Positions 49,853-59,649 are shown, counted from the stretch's first letter. The stretch is 64,000 bases of DNA from an uncultured Clostridia bacterium (GCA_944330115.1 CALVIN010000004.1:62001-126000), one strand, 5' to 3'. Program-made: numbers and translations. Notes: a model not told the origin generated them from the sequence alone.

Positions 49853-52800
49853 ATGAGAAAACAACTGTTGTACTTTCTGTCTGCTCTCACGCTGACGGCA
49901 ACGCTTGCGGCAGGCACCATGATGTTTGCCGCCTGCGGCCCTACAGGTCAGACGGATAACCTCACCGACGAGCCGCTTGAAAACAACGTGATCGCCGACT
50001 GGTCGGAAGGCGCGGCCGACAGGGTATTCGCCTCCGACGGCTGGACGAACGCAAGCGTGTTCAACTGCCAGTGGAGCGCAAATAACCTCACTTACACCGA
50101 CGACGGCACGATGAAGCTGACCATCACCGACAACCCCGACGGCAGCGAAGAGGCGGGCACCGAATATTTCGGCGGCGAAGCGCGCACGTACGAGTATTTC
50201 GGCTACGGCGACTATGAAGTGTGCATGAAGCCCTCTGCAAAGGCGGGCACGGCAAGCACCTTCTTCACCTGCACGGGCAACTACGATACCAACCCTCATA
50301 CCGGCCAGCCCAACCCTTGGGACGAGATAGATATCGAGTTCCTCGGTCAGGACACCACAAAGGTGCAGTTCAACTACTATGTGAACGGCGTGGGCGGGCA
50401 CGAGTATATGTATGACCTCGGCTTCGACGCTTCCGAAGATTTCCACGAATACGGCTTCCGCTGGACGGAAGATTCCATAACCTGGTTCGTTGACGACGAG
50501 CCCGTATATAAAGTAACCGCAGAAGCAAACGGCGCAATGCCCTCCACGGCAGGCCGTATTCTCATGAACTATTGGTGCGGTACCTCTGCAGCCGAAGGCT
50601 GGATGGGTGCATATTCAGATCCCGGTGACGAGGGTCCCGAATATAAGTGGATAAGCACCACCGCACAGGTAGACTGGGGTGAAGTACCCGAAAAGGTGGA
50701 AGTAGAGGAGTACGAGGGCGACTGGTCCAAGATAGAGGCTGCCTCCGTTGAGTTCGACAAGAGCGACAACGGCGTGGGCACCGACTACACCATAACCCCC
50801 GCAGCCGACGGCAAGTCCGCGCAGGTGACCTACACCAAGGCGGGCAATTACGATAACGTAAACTTCAACGTTGCCGACCTCGCCGCCGATAAAAACTGGC
50901 TGCACCTCACCTTAAAGAACAATTCTTCCACGACTACAAGCAATATCCGCGTAAGCCTTATCGACGCGCTCGATGACGGCGGCTATGCGGTGCTCAACTC
51001 GTATGCCTTCGGCAACGGCCAGCAGCTCTCCACCTCGTCTACAGAGGGCACCACTTTATCGCTCTCTCCCAACATGACGATGGAAGTTATGGTTAAGTTC
51101 AACGGCCTGCCCGACAGGGTAGAGCTCATGCTCGACTCTACGCAGGGAACCGCCATCAATAAGGCGGGCGACGTCACCATAAGCGACATAAAATTCGACG
51201 TTCAGGGCGAAGTTGTAATTCCCGATAGGCCCGAAGAGAACAACAACGGTGTTACCATAAACGGCACCAAGGTGGTATTCGGCGGCAACACGGCCGGCCA
51301 GCCCTACGCCATCAACACCGATGACGACGCCAACACCATGACCGTTACATATTCGGCTGCTCCCGGCGCTTCCTATCAGAACGTCAGCGCGGATATCAAG
51401 GCGATAGCCGCAGATAAAGATACCTTCACGGCCACCGTCACCAACAACGGCGGCGAAAGCGTGGCTCTCCGCGTGGATATAGTTGCAACCGACAAGGTAA
51501 ACGCCAACACCAACGTATGCAACCTCTCCGCCACCATGGACGGCGAAAGCGTGTATACCGACCTCGAGTGGGGCGGCTCGACCTTCAATATCCCTGCCGG
51601 CGCCACCGTTGAAATAGAGGTCAAGTTCGACGCCTCCTACGGCCCCGCCAGCCTGCAGTTCATGCTCGACACCGCAACCTACGGCGACACCGCAACCCAT
51701 GCCGGCGACGTAACGTTTGCCGACCTCGCGTTCAGCGGCGAAGCTGCAGTCGATCCCGATGAGCCCGAAGATCCCGACGAACCCACCGATCCCGACGAAC
51801 CCGAAGAGCCCGATGAGCCCTCCGCAACCACGATCACCTATGTCAATGCGTCTGCCATAACCGTTCAGGGCAGCACCGCAGAAAACAACGGCCCCTATGT
51901 AGTTACCGTAAACGGCACCAAGAACAACATAAACGTTGTATACGGCGGCGTGGCGGCAAACTCCTACAGCAACGTAGAGCTTGCGGGATTGGACTACCTC
52001 ACCCAGCGCAATAACGTGTTCATTGCCGAAATAACCAACAACGGCACCGAAACGGTCAACGTCCGCGTTAATATCCAGAGCACCGCGGCAATTACCGCAA
52101 ACACCAACGCATGCAACCTGTCGGCAACTCAGGACGGCGTTGCAGTGCGCACCGATACCGAATGGGGCGGCTCCTTCTTCACCGTAGAGGCAGGCAAGAC
52201 GATAGCCATTCAGATAGTTTACGATAACTCCAAACCCCAGTCTACCGTTCAGTTCATGATAGACTCGCACATGGGCACCGAAGAAACCCACTACGGCGAC
52301 ATAACCATCGGCAAGATAAGGTTATCCGTCAACGGCGACCAGACCGAATATCCCGATGCACCCGTGATCGTTCCCGACGAGCCCTCCGATCCCTCGGAAG
52401 TAGCCGTCGACCTCGGCACGGTCACCCTTCAGGGCAACGTATCTGCCAACGGCGGCCCCTACACGGCTACCGTTTCGGGCAGCTCCCTCAACGTTACATA
52501 CAGCAACCTCTCGGGCAGCTGCTATAACAACGTAGAGCTCGGCGGCCTCAGCGCTACCGCCCAGAGCAACAACGTATTCACCGCCAAAATAACCAACAAC
52601 GGTTCCGAAACGGTCAACGTGCGCGTGAACATTCAGAGCACCGATCAGGTATCGCCCAACACCAACGCATGCAACGTATCTGCAACTCAGGACGGCGTTG
52701 CAGTGCGCACCGATACCGATTGGGGCGGCTCCTTCTTCACCGTGGATGCCGGCAAAACGATAACCATCCGCGTGGTATACGATAATACCAAAACCCAGAA

Positions 52801-52897
52801 TACCATTCAGTTCATGATAGACTCGCACATGGGTACCGCAACCACCCACACGGGCGACATAACTATCTCCGGCATGGCATTCTCCGTTGAGGCATAA
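49853..52897 (+). CDS. Multidomain GH16 beta-glucanase lipoprotein with four repeat modules
   Basis: 1,014 residues. A lipobox FAAC (cysteine about residue 28) anchors it. GH16 domain (about 45-275) with E158-I-D160-I-E162 in DEIDIEFLG. Then four modules of about 145-165 residues, at roughly 290-460, 462-635, 660-835 and 850-1014. Each carries TNNG...V-VRV-I, N(A/V)CN(L/V)SAT-DG and a closing GD(I/V)T; modules 3 and 4 are nearly alike. An acidic linker of repeated DPDEP units separates modules 2 and 3. The modules look like beta-sandwich carbohydrate-binding domains but match no family that I can name. AGGGAG precedes the ATG. Confidence 0.88.
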   Translation: MRKQLLYFLSALTLTATLAAGTMMFAACGPTGQTDNLTDEPLENNVIADWSEGAADRVFASDGWTNASVFNCQWSANNLTYTDDGTMKLTITDNPDGSEEAGTEYFGGEARTYEYFGYGDYEVCMKPSAKAGTASTFFTCTGNYDTNPHTGQPNPWDEIDIEFLGQDTTKVQFNYYVNGVGGHEYMYDLGFDASEDFHEYGFRWTEDSITWFVDDEPVYKVTAEANGAMPSTAGRILMNYWCGTSAAEGWMGAYSDPGDEGPEYKWISTTAQVDWGEVPEKVEVEEYEGDWSKIEAASVEFDKSDNGVGTDYTITPAADGKSAQVTYTKAGNYDNVNFNVADLAADKNWLHLTLKNNSSTTTSNIRVSLIDALDDGGYAVLNSYAFGNGQQLSTSSTEGTTLSLSPNMTMEVMVKFNGLPDRVELMLDSTQGTAINKAGDVTISDIKFDVQGEVVIPDRPEENNNGVTINGTKVVFGGNTAGQPYAINTDDDANTMTVTYSAAPGASYQNVSADIKAIAADKDTFTATVTNNGGESVALRVDIVATDKVNANTNVCNLSATMDGESVYTDLEWGGSTFNIPAGATVEIEVKFDASYGPASLQFMLDTATYGDTATHAGDVTFADLAFSGEAAVDPDEPEDPDEPTDPDEPEEPDEPSATTITYVNASAITVQGSTAENNGPYVVTVNGTKNNINVVYGGVAANSYSNVELAGLDYLTQRNNVFIAEITNNGTETVNVRVNIQSTAAITANTNACNLSATQDGVAVRTDTEWGGSFFTVEAGKTIAIQIVYDNSKPQSTVQFMIDSHMGTEETHYGDITIGKIRLSVNGDQTEYPDAPVIVPDEPSDPSEVAVDLGTVTLQGNVSANGGPYTATVSGSSLNVTYSNLSGSCYNNVELGGLSATAQSNNVFTAKITNNGSETVNVRVNIQSTDQVSPNTNACNVSATQDGVAVRTDTDWGGSFFTVDAGKTITIRVVYDNTKTQNTIQFMIDSHMGTATTHTGDITISGMAFSVEA

Positions 52898-52930
52898 CGG
52901 GCAAATATAGCAAGGTATAGCATATTTTAA

Positions 52931-52952
52931 GCGGGCGGCCGCGGCCGCCCGC
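52931..52952. repeat. Perfect 22-bp GC palindrome between GH16 and GH3 genes
   Basis: GCGGGCGGCCG is followed directly by its complement. No T tract follows, so it may tune expression of the downstream gene or stabilise the upstream message rather than end it. Confidence 0.65.
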
Positions 52953-52975
52953 AAATATAAAAGGTGTTTATTATC

Positions 52976-55900
52976 ATGAAAAAAGCAAAAAAACTTGGCA
53001 TCATTATCATCTCCGTGGCCATCGTGGTGATACTTGTTGTCACCTTCTTTTTAAACTATCTGGCGCTCGGCAAGTTTGATAACATATTCGAGCAGTTCCT
53101 GGGCAAAACGGACGACACCACCCGCGGCGACACGATGGGCGCCGATACCGACTATGTGAAGAGCGACTTCGAAACGGCAGAGGAGCTGTATGAATATGAA
53201 ACAGACCTCGTTTCGGATATAGCGATGGAGGGCGCAACGCTCCTTAAAAACGACGGCGTGCTTCCCCTCGATAAGGGCACAACGCTCAGCTTGTTCAGCC
53301 ATTCTTCGGTCGACCTCGTAAGCGGCGGCTCGGGCTCCGGTTCGGGCAGCTTCGAGCTCACCGTCAACTTAAAGGACGGCCTTGCAAAGGCGGGTCTCAG
53401 CGTAAACGATACGCTCTGGAACTTCTATGAAAGCGGCAACGGCTCGGGCTATACCCGCGGCGCAGGTTCCATAAACTACGGCCGCGCGCTCGACTGGACT
53501 ATAAACGAGTGCCCTCTCGACGTGCTTCTGCAGGAGCCCGGCCTCACCGATACCTTCGACGGCACCACGGCAATGTTCGTGCTCTCCCGTACGGGCGGTG
53601 AAGGCGCCGACCTTGCGCGCGACATGGCTGCCTACGGCGGCGAGGCAGGTCAGCACTACCTCGAGCCCGACGCGACCGAGCTTGCCATAATCGACTACCT
53701 CAACAAAAACTTCGACGACGTGATACTTCTCGTAAACACCAACAACGCCATGGAACTCGGCTGGGTGGAGGACTATGAGAACATCACCGCCGTAATAAAT
53801 TTCCCCGGTGCAGGCCGAATGGGCGCATACGGCCTCGGCTATATGCTCACCGGCTACGACTCAGGCGGCAACGAAATATCCCCCTCGGGCCACCTTGTAG
53901 ATACCTTCGTATACGATAACTTCTCCGCTCCCTCAATGCAGAACATGGGCGACTTCAACTACGAGGGCACCGATTATTACTATGTAACCTACTCAGAGAG
54001 CATCTATGTGGGCTATAAGTACTACGAAACGAGGTATGAAGACGCCGTTCTCGGCCAGGGCAACGCGGGCAGCTACGATTATAACGACACCGTGCTCTAT
54101 CCCTTCGGCTACGGCCTCTCGTACACCACTTTCGAGTGGAGTAACTTCACCATGAGCCAGCCCGACGGCGACGGCAACATCGACGTTTCTGTAAACGTCA
54201 AAAACGTCGGCGGCCGCAGCGGCAAGGACGTGGTGCAGGTGTATGTGAACGTGCCCTACACGGCATACGACGTTGAAAACGGCGTTGAAAAGGCGTCGGT
54301 ATCTCTCGTCGGCTTTGCCAAGACCGATAACCTTGCCCCCGGCGAGGACCAGACGGTTGAAATAACCATAAACCTCGAGGACTTCGTGTCTTACGACGCT
54401 AACGGCGCCAAGACCTATATACTTGAAGACGGCACCTACTACGTTACCGCCGCAAGCGACGCGCACAAGGCCATAAACAACGTGCTCGTGGCAAAGGGCG
54501 TCGATAACTCCGAACTCTCCGCCGCAGGCGCGGTTTCCGCCGCCGACAGCAGGGGCGACGACAGCTTTGTTGGCACCTATGTTCAGGAGAGCTTTGACGA
54601 CACTACCTATTCCGTAAGCCGCTACACGGGCGAAGAGGTGACCAACCGCTTCGACGGCGCGGCGCTCACCGATACCGAATATCTCTCCCGTTCCGACTGG
54701 AGCGTGATGGACAACGACGGCCTGCGCTACGGCACGGCCTCCGATGTAGACAGCGGCGCCGAGATAGGCGGCAAGCAGTGGAAGCACTCGATATCTTCCG
54801 AACTCAAGGCGGCGCTCGATTCCGACTCCTCCGGCAACCCCAACGAGGGCACCGTGCCCGAAACCTATCAGTGGGGCGTTGACCACGGCATCGACCTCAT
54901 CGACATGCGCGGCAAGGACTACGACGACGAGGATTGGGATCTCCTCCTCGAGCAGATAGATCTTGACGAGCTCTCGCTGCTCATAGATGAGAGCGGCTAC
55001 TGCACTCCCGAAATGGAGTCGATAAACAAACCCAAGGTCACCGACCTCGACGGCCCTGCCGGCCTCAACCTCGTTGTCGGCCACGGCTCCGTTGATATCG
55101 GCGACGGCTACAAGGCCATGACCTGGCCCAGCGAATACATGCTTGCAAGCACGTGGAATACCGAGCTCGCTCTTAAAATGGGCGAGGGCGTCGGCGAAGA
55201 CGGCCTGCACGGCGGCGTAGTCGGCTGGTACGGCCCCGCCGTAAACATTCACAGAACTCCTTTCGCCGGCCGTAACTTCGAGTACTACTCCGAAGACAGC
55301 TTCATAAGCGGCGAATTCGGCAATGCGGTAGTTCAGGGCGCGGCCCGCAAGGGTATGTATGCCTACTTAAAGCACTTCGCCCTCAACGATCAGGAAACGC
55401 ACCGCGACCACCTCGGCATAGTCACCTGGGCAGACGAGCAGACCATCCGCGAGATATATCTCAAGCCCTTCGAGATGACCGTCACCGACAACTATGTAGA
55501 CGTCAATTACAACGAGCCCACATACGACAGCGAGGGCAACATCACCGGCTACACCATGAAGACGGCCGAAAATATGCCCGCCGCAACGGGTATAATGTCG
55601 TCGTTCAACCGCATAGGCGTAACCTGGGCGGGCGGCAACTATCACCTGCTCACCGAAGTGCTCAGGGGAGAGTGGGGCTTCAACGGCTTCGTGCTCACCG
55701 ACTACGAAGTTTCCAACTACATGTTCACCAACCAGGCTCTCGCCGCAGGCGGCGACGCCAAGCTCAAAACGGTAGGCCTTTCGGGCAACTTCATGTTCGG
55801 TTACTCGCTCGAGGGCAACCTCGAAGATCAGGGCTATGCCCGCGAGGCAGCTCACCACATTCTCTACACGGTGGTAAACTCCGCCGCAATGAACGGATAT

Positions 55901-56041
55901 GTGCACGGCGTTGAATATGTAGGCGGCTTCGCATACTATAAGATAATCATAATAGTATGGGATGTGCTTGCGGCGGCAGGCATAGCGGTACTCGTATTCT
56001 TCCTCGTAAAGAAGATAAAGAGGCTTAAGGCCGGAAACTGA
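52976..56041 (+). CDS. Membrane-anchored, domain-permuted GH3 beta-glycosidase
   Basis: 1,021 residues, starting at the ATG 52976 (AAGGTG 9 bp upstream; GTG 52964 is also open). Order: N-terminal membrane helix (about 8-30), GH3 C-terminal sandwich (ATLLKNDGVLPL), fibronectin-like domain (YPFGYGLSYTTFEWS), then the GH3 barrel (VTDLDGPAGLN, RNFEYYSEDSF, KHFALNDQE) with nucleophile D909 in VLTDYE, and a last membrane helix (about 990-1010) with a basic tail. The barrel thus comes last, the reverse of the usual order; such permuted GH3 enzymes are known from rumen clostridia. It probably cleaves oligosaccharides released by the two GH16 lipoproteins outside the membrane. Confidence 0.9.
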   Translation: MKKAKKLGIIIISVAIVVILVVTFFLNYLALGKFDNIFEQFLGKTDDTTRGDTMGADTDYVKSDFETAEELYEYETDLVSDIAMEGATLLKNDGVLPLDKGTTLSLFSHSSVDLVSGGSGSGSGSFELTVNLKDGLAKAGLSVNDTLWNFYESGNGSGYTRGAGSINYGRALDWTINECPLDVLLQEPGLTDTFDGTTAMFVLSRTGGEGADLARDMAAYGGEAGQHYLEPDATELAIIDYLNKNFDDVILLVNTNNAMELGWVEDYENITAVINFPGAGRMGAYGLGYMLTGYDSGGNEISPSGHLVDTFVYDNFSAPSMQNMGDFNYEGTDYYYVTYSESIYVGYKYYETRYEDAVLGQGNAGSYDYNDTVLYPFGYGLSYTTFEWSNFTMSQPDGDGNIDVSVNVKNVGGRSGKDVVQVYVNVPYTAYDVENGVEKASVSLVGFAKTDNLAPGEDQTVEITINLEDFVSYDANGAKTYILEDGTYYVTAASDAHKAINNVLVAKGVDNSELSAAGAVSAADSRGDDSFVGTYVQESFDDTTYSVSRYTGEEVTNRFDGAALTDTEYLSRSDWSVMDNDGLRYGTASDVDSGAEIGGKQWKHSISSELKAALDSDSSGNPNEGTVPETYQWGVDHGIDLIDMRGKDYDDEDWDLLLEQIDLDELSLLIDESGYCTPEMESINKPKVTDLDGPAGLNLVVGHGSVDIGDGYKAMTWPSEYMLASTWNTELALKMGEGVGEDGLHGGVVGWYGPAVNIHRTPFAGRNFEYYSEDSFISGEFGNAVVQGAARKGMYAYLKHFALNDQETHRDHLGIVTWADEQTIREIYLKPFEMTVTDNYVDVNYNEPTYDSEGNITGYTMKTAENMPAATGIMSSFNRIGVTWAGGNYHLLTEVLRGEWGFNGFVLTDYEVSNYMFTNQALAAGGDAKLKTVGLSGNFMFGYSLEGNLEDQGYAREAAHHILYTVVNSAAMNGYVHGVEYVGGFAYYKIIIIVWDVLAAAGIAVLVFFLVKKIKRLKAGN

Positions 56042-56085
56042 TATATCCTGTATAGACAGACCTCTGTAGCAGAACTGAATTGCGG

Positions 56086-56127
56086 CTTCGGCATATGTGT
56101 GCAAACACATATGCCGAAGTCATTTTT
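56086..56127 (+). terminator. Intrinsic terminator of the beta-glucan cluster
   Basis: CTTCGGCATATGTGT and its complement form a perfect 15-bp stem with a GCAA loop, followed by TCATTTTT. Confidence 0.9.
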
Positions 56128-56145
56128 ATGCGCCGCCCTCGCCTC

Positions 56146-56196
56146 ACCTAAAGCGGAGATGTCACGGCAAAGCCGTGACAGAAGGGTTAAAAAACA
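56146..56196. repeat. Dispersed repeat family, outer hairpin copy
   Basis: GCGGAGATGTCACGGC, AAAG, then GCCGTGACAGAAGGGTTAA. The GTCAC hairpin plus GAAGGGTT tail matches the right edge of the array at 40.75-40.80 kb. Confidence 0.7.
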
Positions 56197-56227
56197 GGCG
56201 GCTTCATTTCAATAAAAACTTCACGGT

Positions 56228-56268
56228 AAACAGCCGCGGCGCGAATTTGCTTCGCGCCGCGGCTGTTT
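56228..56268 (-). terminator. Terminator hairpin of the GT4 gene
   Basis: AAACAGCCGCGGCGCGAA (56228-56245) pairs with its exact complement (56251-56268). It lies 35 bp after the minus-strand GT4 stop and ends in T's on either strand. Confidence 0.8.
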
Positions 56269-56302
56269 GCTGTTATATATATGGAGGGGGTGGTCGTAAA
56301 AT

Positions 56303-57478
56303 TTACGAGCGCGAGAAGAGCGAGAAGCGCGAAAGTACGGGCTTTCTTCTCTCTATCCTGCGCGCGGAGTAGTCGCATATCTCGTCGGCGAACATCTGCT
56401 CTGCGAGCGCGAGCGAATTTTCAAGGCTGAATTTCTTTGCAAACACGGCGTACCTGCCGCTCATCGACGCGCGCTCGTCGGGGTGCTCGTACCAATAGTC
56501 TATTTTTGCCGCCAGCTCATCGGCGTCGCCGTCCTTAAACAGCGACTTGTCGTTCAGCGCAAACTGCTTTGTCGCCGAAAGGTCGCTCTCGGCAATCACG
56601 GGCACCAGCCCGCAGGCTATCGCCTCTATCGCGGCAATGGCCTCTATCTCAACGGTCGCGGCGTGTACATACAAATCGCTCTGCTGCAGCTTTTTTATCA
56701 GCCTGTCCTTTGGCAAAAAGTCAAAACTTACGTCAACATTCAGCTTTTCGGCAAGCTTTATAAGCTTGTCTTTGAGCGGCCCGTTGCCGAGCAGCGTCAA
56801 GTGTATGTCGTTCTTGTGTTTTGACTGCGCTATCGCGCGTATTATCACCTGCTGGTTCTTTTCGGGCGAAAGCCTGCCCGTCATCACCACTTCAAACTTT
56901 TTGTTGTGCGGCCTCGTTTGGGGCGGCACGAATGCGGGGTCGTAGCCGTTTGATATAACATACAGCTCCCCCTTATAGCCGTGATCGGCGAGCTGCTGCG
57001 CGATGAATGCCGAGGGGCAATGTATTCTGTCAAAGTTCTTATAAAATGTCTGTTTAAGGTATGCGTATATCAGGTTGTTGAAGGGCTTGCACCAGCCGAG
57101 GTGTGCGTTATAAGATACATTCTCGGGCTGAACGTGGAAGGCGGCGGTGGTGGGTATGCCCATCTCGTCGGCCAGCTGCTTGCACTTCTTTTCCAGCTTA
57201 AAGGGGAATATAAAGTGCACTATATCCACGCCCTCGAACGCCTTTCTTATCTTCTCCTCGTCGAATTTGCCGAATTTTATCTGGTTCTTTGCCGAAACTT
57301 CGGTAAGTATTGGCACATAGCGCTCCTTAACTGCGCAGTCGTGCTCGCCGTCGGCGCCTATGGCAACAAGGCGCACCTCGTGCCCCTTTGCCCTCAGTCC
57401 GTCGGCAAACCTGCGCGCCGTCATCACCGAGCCGTTCGTAAGGCAGTCGATAAGGTCTATAACTATTGCTATCGTCAT
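56303..57478 (-). CDS. GT4-family glycosyltransferase
   Basis: A 391-residue GT-B enzyme. The N-terminal Rossmann half begins MTIAIVIDLIDCLTNGSVMT; the C-terminal half has the nucleotide-sugar binding series EVVMTGRLSPEKNQQVIIRA, LLGNGPLKDKL and the EAIACGLVPVIAES acidic motif. It probably adds a hexose to a glycolipid or envelope polysaccharide, as diglucosyl-diacylglycerol synthases and capsule enzymes of this family do; the exact acceptor cannot be told. GGAG precedes the ATG on the minus strand. It is divergent from the OmpR-type two-component genes. Confidence 0.9.
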   Translation of the reverse strand: MTIAIVIDLIDCLTNGSVMTARRFADGLRAKGHEVRLVAIGADGEHDCAVKERYVPILTEVSAKNQIKFGKFDEEKIRKAFEGVDIVHFIFPFKLEKKCKQLADEMGIPTTAAFHVQPENVSYNAHLGWCKPFNNLIYAYLKQTFYKNFDRIHCPSAFIAQQLADHGYKGELYVISNGYDPAFVPPQTRPHNKKFEVVMTGRLSPEKNQQVIIRAIAQSKHKNDIHLTLLGNGPLKDKLIKLAEKLNVDVSFDFLPKDRLIKKLQQSDLYVHAATVEIEAIAAIEAIACGLVPVIAESDLSATKQFALNDKSLFKDGDADELAAKIDYWYEHPDERASMSGRYAVFAKKFSLENSLALAEQMFADEICDYSARRIERRKPVLSRFSLFSRS

Positions 57479-57621
57479 AAAAATTTCTCCTTTATAAAGC
57501 GAGTTCTCTCATCTTCCCGTCTTTATATATCATATGGGTGTAAATTTATTTGAAGTATTTTGTTAATATTATGTAAATATTTGCCGTATCGTTCTTTTGT
57601 TTACGATAAAAGTTTATGCCC

Positions 57622-57738
57622 GCAATATAAATCTTTCATAAAAGCAATATAAACTCAACATCAACTTTTCCATATTTTGCCTTATTTTGCCCTTTATTAT
57701 TTGGCTGTGTTGCATTTTTTTCGCCTCTTTGCTAAAAT
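57622..57738 (+). promoter_or_regulatory. Promoter of the OmpR-type operon with spaced direct repeats
   Basis: TTGCAT (57710-57715), a 17-bp spacer and TAAAAT (57733-57738). Upstream, GCAATATAAA occurs at 57622-57631 and 57644-57653, exactly 22 bp apart (two helix turns), as OmpR-type sites often are; autoregulation is possible. The rest of the 300-bp gap is AT-rich without a gene. Confidence 0.5.
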
Positions 57739-57778
57739 ATATATGCACTACCGCACAAATCACAAGGAGAGGAACAAA

Positions 57779-58450
57779 ATGGCAAATATTCTCGTGGTGG
57801 AAGACGACGCCAACATGCGCATACTTTTGAGCGCCCGCCTCAAAAACAAGTATAACGTGCTGCTCGCAAAGGACGGCAAGGAGGCGCTCGAAGTTTATGA
57901 GGGCGGCAACATAAACCTTATAATCACCGACATTATGATGCCCGCGATGGACGGCTACACGCTGGTGGAGATACTGCGCGGCCGCGGCGAAACGGTGCCC
58001 GTCATAATGCTCACGGCAAAGGACGGCATGTCGGATAAGTGCCGCGGCTTTTCGGTGGGCACCGACGACTATATGACAAAGCCGATAAACTTCGAAGAGC
58101 TCACCTGGCGCATCGACGCGCTGCTGCGCCGCTCTAAAATTGCCAACGAGGGCAAGATAGTTATAGGCGACGTGGTGGTGGATAAAGAGACATACTCCGT
58201 GACGCGCGGCGACGAGGTGGTTGAGCTGCCCTCAAAGGAGTTTCAGCTATTATTTCTGCTCCTTTCTTACCCCAACAAGATACTCACTAAGGAAAATATT
58301 TTAGACAGCGTGTGGGGATATTCCTCCGAGAGCGACGAAAACACCGTGCGCACCCATATAAACAGGCTGAGGAACAAGTTTGAAAACTACCCCGAGTTTG
58401 AAATAGTCACCATGCGCGGCATAGGATATAAGGCGGTGATAAAAAAATGA
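57779..58450 (+). CDS. OmpR/PhoB-family response regulator
   Basis: A 223-residue regulator. Receiver domain with VVEDDANMR, phospho-acceptor D51 in IITDIMMP, and TKPINFEEL; C-terminal winged helix with LPSKEFQLLFLLLSYPNKI and DENTVRTHINRLRNKFE ending IRGIGYK-like (MRGIGYKAVIKK). AAGGAGAGG precedes the ATG at 57779; the longer frame from 57677 lacks a site. It overlaps the kinase gene by ATGA. Target genes and signal are unknown. Confidence 0.95.
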   Translation: MANILVVEDDANMRILLSARLKNKYNVLLAKDGKEALEVYEGGNINLIITDIMMPAMDGYTLVEILRGRGETVPVIMLTAKDGMSDKCRGFSVGTDDYMTKPINFEELTWRIDALLRRSKIANEGKIVIGDVVVDKETYSVTRGDEVVELPSKEFQLLFLLLSYPNKILTKENILDSVWGYSSESDENTVRTHINRLRNKFENYPEFEIVTMRGIGYKAVIKK

Positions 58451-59619
58451 GCTTTTTCGGCAAAATAAAGGGCTGGTTTGCCTCGCTTTCCGGCAAAAGC
58501 AAAGCTGCAAAGGCTCAGCCTGCAGACGGGGAGGCCATGCGCGAGGTGGGCGCCAAAAAGGAGCCCATGCTGCACGAGGTGAACGCCAAAAAAACAAAGG
58601 AGATAAAGCGCAGGGATATAGTCCACATAGTGATGATGTTTCTGCTCATCTTTGTTGCGCTCGTCATGTTTTCGGAAGTGACGCTCGCCATAACAAATTT
58701 CTTCTTCTGGGACAATAAAAATCCGAGCGCCTTTATATACCCGATAGCCATAATGCCCGCCCTCGCCATAGTGATAACGGGCATAATAATATATATAAAT
58801 AACGAAACCAACAAGGCGTCAACAAAGTTCATTCAGGCCTTCGACAAGGTGTCGCACGGGGAGTTCGGCTATCAGCTCGAGGTGCCCAAAAAGGGGCAGT
58901 TCAAGGAGCTGTACGAAAATTTCAACAAGATGAGCAAGGAGCTCTCGAGCATACAGACGCTTAAGGACGAGTTCATTCACGACTTCTCGCACGAGTTCAA
59001 AACGCCGATAGCCTCGATAAACGGCTTTGCCAACCTGCTGTTGGAGGGCGGGCTCTCCGAGGAGGAGCAGAGGCAGTATTTAAAGATAATCGCCGACGAA
59101 TCGGCCCGCCTTTCGGGGCTTGCCGAAAGCACGCTCATGCTCAACCGGCTGGAAAATCAGCAGTTCGTGGGCGAGGTAAAGCCCTACCGCCTCGACTTGC
59201 AGATAAAGGAGTGTGTAATACTGTTGGAGCGCGAGTGGTCGGCAAAGGACCTTGTAATAAATTCCGAGCTCGCGCCCGTCACCTTCGAGGGCAACGAAAC
59301 GTTAATGCAGCAGGTGTGGCTCAACCTCCTTTCAAATGCGGTAAAGTTCACGCCGCACGGCGGTGAGATAGCGCTCTCACTCTCTCGCACGCAGAACGAA
59401 ATAGTGGTTAAGGTCGCCGATACGGGCATAGGCATGAGCGACGAGGTCGCTTCGCACATCTTCGATAAGTACTACCAGGGCGATAAGTCGCACGCAACGC
59501 GCGGCAACGGGCTGGGGCTCGCCATAGTAAAGCGCATAATAACGCTTACGGGCGGCACCGTCTCGGTGGAGAGCAAAGAAAACGCGGGCTCAACGTTCAC
59601 CGTACGCCTGCCGGCATAA
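58447..59619 (+). CDS. HAMP-domain sensor histidine kinase
   Basis: 390 residues: a basic cytoplasmic start, two membrane helices (about 55-80 and 95-118) with only a short external loop, a HAMP linker, the dimerisation box HDFSHEFKTPIASINGF with phospho-acceptor H182, N box LNLLSNAVKF, and ATP-lid motifs VADTGIGMS and GNGLGLAIVKRI. The tiny external part suggests sensing at the membrane, as in kinases that respond to envelope stress or antimicrobial peptides. Translation is coupled to the response regulator. It lies just upstream of a drug-exporter-like operon, but with its own separate promoter. Confidence 0.94.
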   Translation: MSFFGKIKGWFASLSGKSKAAKAQPADGEAMREVGAKKEPMLHEVNAKKTKEIKRRDIVHIVMMFLLIFVALVMFSEVTLAITNFFFWDNKNPSAFIYPIAIMPALAIVITGIIIYINNETNKASTKFIQAFDKVSHGEFGYQLEVPKKGQFKELYENFNKMSKELSSIQTLKDEFIHDFSHEFKTPIASINGFANLLLEGGLSEEEQRQYLKIIADESARLSGLAESTLMLNRLENQQFVGEVKPYRLDLQIKECVILLEREWSAKDLVINSELAPVTFEGNETLMQQVWLNLLSNAVKFTPHGGEIALSLSRTQNEIVVKVADTGIGMSDEVASHIFDKYYQGDKSHATRGNGLGLAIVKRIITLTGGTVSVESKENAGSTFTVRLPA

Positions 59620-59649
59620 ATAAGATATATTGCATTTTACGCGCGGGTA

